Shown here piece by piece: positions 1 through 5,516 of a DNA stretch of 10,271 nt. The stretch lies in assembly GCA_023265535.1 (NCBI GenBank), contig JAHFTI010000101.1:1-10271 (forward strand), written 5' to 3'. A program made the position numbers and the translations under genes. This DNA is from Opitutaceae bacterium. Lineage in GTDB: Bacteria > Verrucomicrobiota > Verrucomicrobiia > Opitutales > Opitutaceae. The notes under the pieces are model-generated. The model was not told the origin of the DNA, made no database searches, and saw only the letters and a program-made list of their open reading frames with translations. Position 1 is the first letter of the stretch; each line of letters starts with the position of its first letter.

Positions 1-28
1 GATGTCGGATGTCGGATGTCGGATGTTC
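1..28. repeat. GATGTCG heptamer tandem repeat
   Basis: Three exact copies of GATGTCG followed by a degenerate fourth (GATGTTC) open the window, so the array may extend further left. It is followed by a run of eight G at 30-37. The unit is seven bases, so all three frames are read through the array and copy-number change would shift any frame across it. It lies about 200 bases upstream of the DUF2264 start, probably in non-coding DNA. No function can be assigned from the sequence. Confidence 0.8.
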
Positions 29-208
29 AGGGGGGGGCGGCATATATACAAGGCAGGGAAAATGTCGAAGGGGCTCCTCCCCCTGTGCGTTGGATCCTGT
101 GCCCGCCTGCCCCTCCCTGCTTCCTTTACTGGAGGGCAGTTCCAGGGCTTCCACTCCCGCCCCTGTTTCCTTTCAGTCGAAGCTGCGTCATGCTCGGGCC
201 TTGCCTCT
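29..208. other. Upstream non-coding region of the DUF2264 gene
   Basis: This stretch holds the G-run, a short AT-rich patch with TATATA at 43-48 that could serve as a -10 element, and pyrimidine-rich sequence. No convincing -35 partner, ribosome binding site or hairpin was seen. Frames open through here encode low-complexity Cys/Pro/Arg-rich peptides with no domain character, so I treat it as the leader of the gene that follows. Confidence 0.4.
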
Positions 209-235
209 ATGACCGCGTCTCCAAATCCTTTTGCC

Positions 236-2074
236 ATGCCCCGTCTTCTGAAGTTTCTGGTCCTCCTGTTCACTGTCCTGCTTGCCGGTCCGCTTGCCCG
301 TGCGGGCACGGGCGCTGAGGACCGCGCCTACACGGTTTCCGTGGCTGTGCGCATCGCAGGTCCCGTCCTGGAGGCGGCCGCCGAGGGTCAGCTGGCGGAA
401 CGCATGCCGGCGAACGACTGGGAGGCGAAGCGGCGCGACGTTGCGCCCCTTGAGGCCTTCGGCCGCACGCTTGTGGGCCTGGCACCCTGGCTTGAGCTCG
501 GGCCGGGCGAGGACGAGGAGGGCCGCCTTCGGTCTCGCTTTCTTGCACTCGCGCTGCGCGGCCTGGAACAGACCGGCCGCCTGGCCTCCGAGGGGAAGAT
601 GAACTTTTCCAAGGGCGGCCAGCCGCTCGTCGACGCCGCCTTCCTGGCGCAGGCGCTCCTGCGCGCCCCCACGCAGCTCTGGGCCAAGCTCGCCCCCGAG
701 GACCAGCAGCGCCTCGTCGCCGCCCTCAAGGCGACACGCGTGATCAAGCCGGTCGAAAGCAACTGGCTGCTCTTCTCCGCAATGGTCGAGACCGCCCTCT
801 GGCGTTTCACGGGGGACTGCAATCGTGCGCCCATCGACTACGCGTTGCGCCGCCACGAGGAGTGGTATCTGGGCGATGGCGTGTATGGCGACGGTCCCGC
901 GTATCACTCAGACTACTACAACAGCTACGTCATCCAGCCCATGCTCGCCACGGTCGCCGACTTCGGGCCGCCCTCCGAGGCGCTCGACAGGCAGCGCCCC
1001 CTGCTTCAGGCGCGCGCGCGGCGCTACGCCAGCTTCCAGGAGCGGCTGATCTCACCCGAGGGCACCTTCCCCATCCTCGGCCGCTCCAGCGCCTACCGTT
1101 TCGGCGCGCTGCAGCAGCTCTCCGACACGATCCTGCGCCGGAACCTGGCCCCCGAGCTGGCGCCGGGCGCGGTGCGCTCCGCCCTCACCGCCGTGCTGCG
1201 CCGCATGGTCGAGGCCCCCGGCACCTTCGACAGCAGGGGCTGGCTCCAGGTCGGCGCCGTCGGGCACCAGCCGTCCATCCGCGAACGCTACATTTCCACG
1301 GGCAGCCTCTACCTGTGCCTGGCCGGCCTGCTGCACCTCGGCCTGCCCGCGCAGGACCCTTTCTGGACCGCCCCCGCGGCGGCCTGGACGCAGCAGCGCA
1401 TCTGGTCCGGTGAGGATATTCCCGCGGAAGCTGCGCTGAAGGACAAGTATGGCCTGCGGCTCATCGCGCCCCCGCTGCATTTCGTCCGCCTTTCAGGGCG
1501 GCTCATCGCGCGCATTATCAGGGGTTATCGCTGCGATTTGCGTCCCTGTTACCCGCTTTGGGGCGCACTGTTGGGCATGTTTGCGGCTTCAGGTGGAGGC
1601 TTCCCGGGGATGAGCTTTCTCATCCCCAACACAGCCGTTCCCGCGCGCCGCCACTGTCCGGTCGGAGCGTGGGGGTGGCAGCTTCCCCTCCTCCATGAAA
1701 TCGCGTCTTCTCTCACTCGGCCTGTTTGTCTCCCTCCTTGCGCCTGCGCAGGCAGAGGAGGGCATGTGGATGCCCCAGCAGGTTCCCTCCCTGCGGCCGC
1801 GCCTCGAGGCGCTGGGCTACCGCGGGGATCCCTCCATTTTCGCCGACCTTTCCGCGCATCCCATGGGTGCCATCGTCTCGCTTGGCGGCTGCAGTGCCTC
1901 CTTCGTTTCGTCGGACGCCCTCATCGTCACCAACCACCACTGCGTGCAGGGGGCGCTGCAGTTCAACTCACGTCCCGATCGCGATCTCATGGAGAACGGC
2001 TTCCTGGCCCGCACCCGCGGGGAGGAGCTGCCCAGCGGGCCCGGCTCCCGCGTGTATGTGACGGTGTCCGTTGA
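236..2074 (+). CDS. Exported DUF2264 family protein, no stop codon at the expected place
   Basis: Residues 1-22 from ATG 236 (MPRLLKFLVLL, then ...PLARA) form a classical signal peptide with cleavage after ARA, so the product is probably exported; ATG 209 adds nine residues and is an alternative start. Neither start has a clear Shine-Dalgarno sequence. The body to about residue 400 matches DUF2264 (PF10022): NWLLFSAMVE near 176, GDGPAYHSDYYNSY near 218, RYASFQERLISPEGTFP near 263 and the terminal WTQQRIWSGED near 384. DUF2264 proteins are thought to act in polysaccharide breakdown, with an alpha-helical toroid fold; substrate unknown. The family normally ends just after this last motif (about nt 1440-1460), yet the frame stays open to 2074, 380 bases into the S46 gene in another frame. 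The true 3' end is therefore unresolved: the residues after about 420 look non-native, and a lost stop, frameshift or sequence error is likely. Family call is firm, end coordinate is not. Confidence 0.7.
   Translation: MPRLLKFLVLLFTVLLAGPLARAGTGAEDRAYTVSVAVRIAGPVLEAAAEGQLAERMPANDWEAKRRDVAPLEAFGRTLVGLAPWLELGPGEDEEGRLRSRFLALALRGLEQTGRLASEGKMNFSKGGQPLVDAAFLAQALLRAPTQLWAKLAPEDQQRLVAALKATRVIKPVESNWLLFSAMVETALWRFTGDCNRAPIDYALRRHEEWYLGDGVYGDGPAYHSDYYNSYVIQPMLATVADFGPPSEALDRQRPLLQARARRYASFQERLISPEGTFPILGRSSAYRFGALQQLSDTILRRNLAPELAPGAVRSALTAVLRRMVEAPGTFDSRGWLQVGAVGHQPSIRERYISTGSLYLCLAGLLHLGLPAQDPFWTAPAAAWTQQRIWSGEDIPAEAALKDKYGLRLIAPPLHFVRLSGRLIARIIRGYRCDLRPCYPLWGALLGMFAASGGGFPGMSFLIPNTAVPARRHCPVGAWGWQLPLLHEIASSLTRPVCLPPCACAGRGGHVDAPAGSLPAAAPRGAGLPRGSLHFRRPFRASHGCHRLAWRLQCLLRFVGRPHRHQPPLRAGGAAVQLTSRSRSHGERLPGPHPRGGAAQRARLPRVCDGVR
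1606..1627 (+). terminator. Perfect 9-bp hairpin before the S46 gene
   Basis: GGGGATGAG at 1606-1614 and CTCATCCCC at 1619-1627 are exact inverted copies separated by a CTTT loop. No T-tract follows, so this is not a standard intrinsic terminator. Its place after the recognisable DUF2264 domain and 68 bases before the S46 start suggests transcription attenuation, RNA end stabilisation, or a Rho-independent-like end without U-run. It also argues that the real DUF2264 gene ends upstream. Confidence 0.5.
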
Positions 2075-3911
2075 GGAGGTCACCTCGGAGATCCTGTCCG
2101 GCCTGCCCGAGGGGCTCGGCGACCTGGAGCGCGGCAAGCTGCTGGAGCAGCGTATCAAGGCCGCCACTACAGCGCGTGAGAAGGAGAAGGGCTACCGCTG
2201 CACGGTCTCGTCCTTCTTCGAGGGCCTGCGCTACTTCGCGATCCTGCAGCTTGAGATCCAGGACGTTCGCCTGGTGTACGCGCCCGCGGCCGGCATCGGC
2301 AACTTCGGCGGCGAGACGGACAATTGGCAATGGCCGCGCCACACCGGCGACTTTTCCTTCCTGCGCGCCTATGTCTCCAAGGACGGCAAACCGGCCCCCT
2401 ACTCGAAGGACAACGTGCCCTTCCGCCCGCGCCACTGGCTGAAGGTCTCCCCCAAGGGCGCCTCGCCGGGCGATGTCGTCTTTGTCGCCGGCTATCCCGG
2501 CCGCACGAACCGCTTCGGCAGCTACGAGGTCGTGCGTGAGTCGGTCGAGTACAGCCAGCCCCGCATCATCCGTCGCTACGCCGAGCAGATTGCACTGCTC
2601 GAGGAGATCTCGGCCAAGGACAAGGAGCTCGCGCTGCGCGTTTCCACCCGCATCCGCGGCCTCAACAACGCCCTGACCAAGACCCGCGGCGTGCTGGCCG
2701 CGATGTCGCGCGGCGGCGTGCTCGCGCAGAAGCAGGCGGCCGAGCGCGAGCTTCAGGCCTGGATCGAGGCCGATCCGGCGCGCAAGGCCCGTTACGCGGA
2801 TGTCATCCCCGGCATCGGCGCCATCGTGGCCGAGCGCGCCCGCACCCGCGAGCGCGACGCCCTGCTGGCCGAGCTCACCAATGTGGGCGCCCTCGGCGCC
2901 GCCGACACGCTGCACCGCCTTGCCACCGAGCGCGCCAAGCCCGACGCTGAGCGCGATCCCTATTACCAGCAGCGCAACTGGCAGCGCATCCGCGAGGGAC
3001 TCGACCGCCTGCAACGCAGCATCGACGCGCGCGCGGACCGCGCCCTGCTCACCTACATCCTCACGTCCGTGGCCGCCCTGCCCGCCGACCAGCGTATCGA
3101 GGAATTGGATACGCGCATCGGCCTGCGCGCCGGCCAGCCCGCCGCCGAGTCCGCGCCCCTCGTCGCCGCCTGGGTCGAGCATGCCGTCTCCGGCAGCAGG
3201 CTCTATGCGAAGGAGCAGAGGCTTGCCCTCTTCGAGGCCGACCTTGCGGCGCTTCGGGCGAGCGACGACTCCATGCTGGTGGTCATCAATGCCCTGGCGC
3301 CCCTGCAGGAGCGCCTGCGCGAGGTGGCCAAGGCCCGTGCCGGGGCGCTCTCCCGCCTCACGCCCCGCTATGTTGAGGCGCTGCTCGCCAAGAATGGCGA
3401 CCTGCTGGCCCCCGACGCCAATTCCACCCTGCGCGTGACCTATGGCACCGTGAAAGGCGCCGAGAGCCGCGATGGCATGGTGTACAAGCCGCAGACCACC
3501 CTGCGCGGGATTGCGCAGAAGGCCACGGGAACGGGCGAGTTCGACGCACCCGATACCGAGCTCGCCGCCATCACGGCCCTGCGTTCGGGCGCCCAGTCGC
3601 CCTACGTGGCGCCCGAGCTGGGCGACATCCCGGTGAATTTCCTCTCCACCGTGGACACCACGGGGGGCAACTCCGGCTCCGCCACGCTCAACGACAAGGG
3701 CGAGCTGGTCGGCCTGCTCTTCGATGGCACCTACGACACCGTGGCCTCGGACTATTTCTATGACACGGTCAACACGCGCAGCATCCACTGCGACAGCCGC
3801 TACATGCTCTGGGTGATGGCCGAGGTGGACCAGGCCACGAACCTGCTTGCGGAGATGGGCCTGCCGAAGCCCGCACAGGGCAAATCAGGCAGCGGCCTGA
3901 GTGAGCGCTGA
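1695..3911 (+). CDS. S46 family dipeptidyl peptidase (DPP7-type), exported
   Basis: This is an intact 738-residue serine exopeptidase of MEROPS family S46 (DPP7/DPP11/DAP BII), which removes dipeptides from the N terminus of peptides. Residues 1-20 (MKSRLLSLGL...AQA) are a signal peptide, so it acts in the periplasm or outside. Visible catalytic triad candidates: His82 in TNHHC, Asp219 in PRHTGDFSF, Ser660 in GGNSGSATL. Cys66 and Cys83 can form the disulfide typical of the N-terminal barrel half. The helical domain lies between about 260 and 560. Eighteen residues after the Ser, in LLFDGTY, is Gly678; in characterised relatives this position is Gly in DPP7 (hydrophobic/aliphatic P1 residues) and Arg in DPP11 (Asp/Glu), so DPP7-like specificity is inferred. 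No Shine-Dalgarno precedes ATG 1695, but the signal peptide fixes the start. The gene converges with the phosphoesterase, 79 bases between stops. Confidence 0.93.
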   Translation: MKSRLLSLGLFVSLLAPAQAEEGMWMPQQVPSLRPRLEALGYRGDPSIFADLSAHPMGAIVSLGGCSASFVSSDALIVTNHHCVQGALQFNSRPDRDLMENGFLARTRGEELPSGPGSRVYVTVSVEEVTSEILSGLPEGLGDLERGKLLEQRIKAATTAREKEKGYRCTVSSFFEGLRYFAILQLEIQDVRLVYAPAAGIGNFGGETDNWQWPRHTGDFSFLRAYVSKDGKPAPYSKDNVPFRPRHWLKVSPKGASPGDVVFVAGYPGRTNRFGSYEVVRESVEYSQPRIIRRYAEQIALLEEISAKDKELALRVSTRIRGLNNALTKTRGVLAAMSRGGVLAQKQAAERELQAWIEADPARKARYADVIPGIGAIVAERARTRERDALLAELTNVGALGAADTLHRLATERAKPDAERDPYYQQRNWQRIREGLDRLQRSIDARADRALLTYILTSVAALPADQRIEELDTRIGLRAGQPAAESAPLVAAWVEHAVSGSRLYAKEQRLALFEADLAALRASDDSMLVVINALAPLQERLREVAKARAGALSRLTPRYVEALLAKNGDLLAPDANSTLRVTYGTVKGAESRDGMVYKPQTTLRGIAQKATGTGEFDAPDTELAAITALRSGAQSPYVAPELGDIPVNFLSTVDTTGGNSGSATLNDKGELVGLLFDGTYDTVASDYFYDTVNTRSIHCDSRYMLWVMAEVDQATNLLAEMGLPKPAQGKSGSGLSER

Positions 3912-3918
3912 GTGCTTT

Positions 3919-3941
3919 GCCGGCCCTGCGGGGTGGCCGGC
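3919..3941. terminator. GC hairpin between convergent genes (first)
   Basis: GCCGGCC at 3919-3925 pairs exactly with GGCCGGC at 3935-3941 around a 9-nt loop. It begins 7 bases after the S46 stop. There is no T-tract on either strand, so it is a candidate terminator only by position and stability. Confidence 0.45.
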
Positions 3942-3947
3942 GGAGTT

Positions 3948-3974
3948 GCGCGCGCCCGAGTGCCGGGCGCGCGC
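3948..3974. terminator. GC hairpin between convergent genes (second, 10-bp stem)
   Basis: GCGCGCGCCC at 3948-3957 pairs exactly with GGGCGCGCGC at 3965-3974 across a 7-nt loop. It sits between the S46 stop and the phosphoesterase stop at 3991-3993 and would be equally stable in transcripts from both strands. A bidirectional terminator lacking U-runs is the simplest reading. Confidence 0.5.
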
Positions 3975-3990
3975 GCCGCTGGGCGGCTGC

Positions 3991-4932
3991 TCACTGGTAG
4001 GAGACCTGTCTCGGCTCGACGGTGCCGTCCTCGTAGAAGTCGAGCAGGGTGTAGCTGGGGCCGAATTCCTGGTAGCTTCCGCGCCACCAGGCGCCGCTGA
4101 CCGCGCCGTTGCACAGGTAGCGCACGCCGAGGTAGCGCAGGTCCTCCACCATGTGGAGGTGTCCGCTCAGGCAGACCTTCACGTTGGGGTGGCTCCTGAA
4201 GAGGTTCTTGATGCGGCGGCAGTCGAGATGCAGCCAGGCGCCTGGCACGATGTAGTTGCCGCTGCCAGCCAGGTCGCCGTCCAGCAGGGCGGCCGCGCTC
4301 AGGATGGGGATGTGTGAGAGCACGCATATCGGACGCCGTGAGGGTGTGGCATTCAGGTCGCTTGCGAGCCACTTGAACTGGGTCTCGTCGAGCATGGCGA
4401 TATAGCCCTGTGCGGTGCCCTGGGCGCGCTGCATGCTGTCGAGCACGACGAAGTGCCAGCCGCCCTCGTCGAAGGAGTAATAGGGTGCGGCCAGTCCCAG
4501 GCGCCGCAGCCCGAGCGCCTTGCCGAAATCCGGGTCTTCCTGCAGTTGGGCGGAATCGTGCCGCTTCCACCCCCAGATGTCGTGGTTGCCGAGGCACATC
4601 CTGTGAGGGGTTCGTAGTTCCCTTGAGAGCGCCCGATCCCAGCGCGCCCATTGGTCGAGCACGTCCAGCTTGGTCTGGTCGAGGGCATCCCCGATGCAGT
4701 CTCCGCCGAAGAGGATGAGATCGGGTTTGTCGGCCTGGTCCTGGGCATGCCGCAGGGCCATGGCCAGGCCCGGCTCGGCGCCCTCTATGCCCGAGACGTG
4801 CACGTCGGTGAGGTGGGCCACGCGCAGGCTCCTTGCGGCGCGGGGGGAGGGGCGGTCCTTGTCCCTGGCAAGGCCGACACTTGCGCCGAGGGCAAGCCCT
4901 CCCGTGCTGCTGAGAAATGTGCGTCTGTTCAT
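3991..4932 (-). CDS. Exported calcineurin-like metallophosphoesterase
   Basis: A 313-residue protein begins at ATG 4932 with MNRRTFLSSTGGLALG, a twin-arginine-like signal (RR-T-F-L) followed by a short hydrophobic stretch, so export by Tat is likely. The metallophosphoesterase signature is complete: Asp43-x-His45 (LTDVH), Asp78 (FGGD), Asn116-His117 (LGNHD), His207 (LSHIP) and His258/His260 (GHLH), which bind two metal ions. Length and motif order resemble the CpdA/Icc-like class and related secreted phosphodiesterases; the substrate (cyclic nucleotide, phospholipid head group or other phosphoester) cannot be told. The frame is open to an upstream ATG at 5127, but those 65 residues are Pro/Gly/Arg-rich, carry no domain and would bury the signal, so I reject that start. 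No Shine-Dalgarno is visible at either start. It is transcribed convergently with S46 and divergently from the tRNA. Confidence 0.9.
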   Translation of the reverse strand: MNRRTFLSSTGGLALGASVGLARDKDRPSPRAARSLRVAHLTDVHVSGIEGAEPGLAMALRHAQDQADKPDLILFGGDCIGDALDQTKLDVLDQWARWDRALSRELRTPHRMCLGNHDIWGWKRHDSAQLQEDPDFGKALGLRRLGLAAPYYSFDEGGWHFVVLDSMQRAQGTAQGYIAMLDETQFKWLASDLNATPSRRPICVLSHIPILSAAALLDGDLAGSGNYIVPGAWLHLDCRRIKNLFRSHPNVKVCLSGHLHMVEDLRYLGVRYLCNGAVSGAWWRGSYQEFGPSYTLLDFYEDGTVEPRQVSYQ

Positions 4933-5197
4933 GATGTAGGCGGACAAGGGCAGGTAAGACTTGGGCCCGGTGGGCCGCCCTGGGGACCCGCATCCGGCAG
5001 GCGGCGGGGACAGGGGGCGGCAGCGGCAAGGCCTCGAGCCCCAGATATCGACAGCCGGGGAGGGAGCCTGAAGGAATTTGGCCTCAGGGGAGTTACGCCC
5101 CAGGACAGGCAGTGTGGAGGGCCCCATGGGATTTTCAGAGCGAAAACGGTTGAGTTGTTCGGGATCGTTCCCACCTTGGCTTTTGTTCTTTGGGAAC
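4933..5197. promoter_or_regulatory. Divergent intergenic region between phosphoesterase and tRNA
   Basis: About 265 bases separate the phosphoesterase start from the tRNA. The part next to the gene is GC-rich; the part from about 5130 to 5197 is clearly richer in A/T, where divergent promoters would be expected. I could not identify a convincing -35/-10 pair on either strand. The only symmetric element is an inverted repeat CGTTCCC (5166-5172) / GGGAACG (5192-5198) with a 19-nt spacer that abuts the first base of the tRNA. Confidence 0.35.
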
Positions 5198-5494
5198 GGG
5201 CCTATAGCTCAATGGTTAGAGCAGAGGACTTTCACGGGTCGGCGGTGGGGAAACCCGCCGCTAGTCAGGTGTAAATTCGGTGAACGGCCTGCCCTTCCGG
5301 GGGCGACCCAACGCCGAGCCAAGCCTGCTCCGAAAGGCGCAGTAAGGTGTAGAGACCATAATCACCCACCTAAAGCCCGCGAATGCGCGGCCACGGTGAA
5401 GGCATGGTCCAGACCACGAACTCCAAGCGCGGCGAAAGCCGAAGTGGTAAGCATAATCCTTTGGTTCTGGGTTCAAATCCCAGTGGGCCCACCA
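5198..5494 (+). tRNA. tRNA-Ile(CAU), split by a group I intron
   Basis: Exon 1 is 5198-5230 and exon 2 is 5452-5494. The joined exons fold as a full cloverleaf: acceptor GGGCCTA/TGGGCCC (one G-U pair), discriminator A at 5491 and encoded CCA at 5492-5494; D-arm GCTC/GAGC with 8-nt loop; anticodon stem GAGGA/TCCTT; T-arm CTGGG/CCCAG with loop TTCAAAT. The anticodon loop becomes CTCATAA, giving anticodon CAU. The short D-loop (AATGGTTA), the GACTCATAATC core and the TGGTT variable region resemble bacterial tRNA-Ile2, whose C34 is changed to lysidine by TilS so that it reads AUA, more than elongator tRNA-Met. Ile versus Met rests on similarity only. Splicing must occur before the tRNA can function. 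If this is the only tRNA-Ile(CAU) gene, the intron is in an essential gene. Confidence 0.9.
5231..5451 (+). ncRNA. Group IC3 self-splicing intron (Azoarcus-like), 221 nt
   Basis: The intron begins after U33 (T5230) and ends with the required terminal G at 5451. The pieces of a group I core can be paired by eye: P1 exon GACU with guide GGUC at 5237-5240, with a U-G pair at the splice site; P2 5242-5249/5254-5261 with GAAA loop; P3 AGGUG 5267-5271/CACCU 5367-5371; P4 UCGGUG 5277-5282/CGCCGA 5312-5317; P6 CUGC/GCAG 5325-5328/5339-5342; P7 GACCAU 5354-5359/AUGGUC 5404-5409; P8 CCGCG/CGCGG 5377-5390; P9 CGGC-GAAA-GCCG 5430-5441. Core strings such as AAAUUCGG, GCCGAGCCAAGC, GGUGUAGAGAC, CACCCACCUAA and GGUGAAGGCAU match what I recall of the Azoarcus tRNA-Ile intron. 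It carries no open frame for a homing endonuclease, so it is immobile by itself. GAAA loops in P2 and P9 are the usual tetraloop contacts of this subgroup. Confidence 0.93.
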
Positions 5495-5516
5495 TTCCAA
5501 TGGCATGCATCTTGTT

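Noticed and set aside
2..235. In-frame upstream extension of the DUF2264 frame through the heptamer repeat
   Set aside because: The encoded peptide is low-complexity, would place the signal peptide internally, and depends on the repeat. ATG 236 or 209 gives a normal exported protein.
1968..3788. 606-codon open frame on the minus strand inside the S46 gene
   Set aside because: It is the antisense shadow of a GC-rich gene with a clear family identity; it has no domain motif and is Gly/Ala/Val/Leu-biased.
4933..5127. Longer N terminus for the phosphoesterase from ATG 5127
   Set aside because: It would put 65 Pro/Gly/Arg-rich residues before a good Tat-like signal at 4932 and has no better ribosome binding site.
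5150..5197. A sigma70-type promoter for the tRNA (TTGAGT at 5150)
   Set aside because: No acceptable -10 hexamer occurs at the right spacing, so the call is not supported.
5224..5461. Reading the split tRNA as Lys(UUU) or Ile(UAU) by moving the splice point
   Set aside because: Those splits leave an intron ending in A or C instead of the required G. Only the CAU split satisfies the 3' splice rule and gives the typical Ile2 loop.
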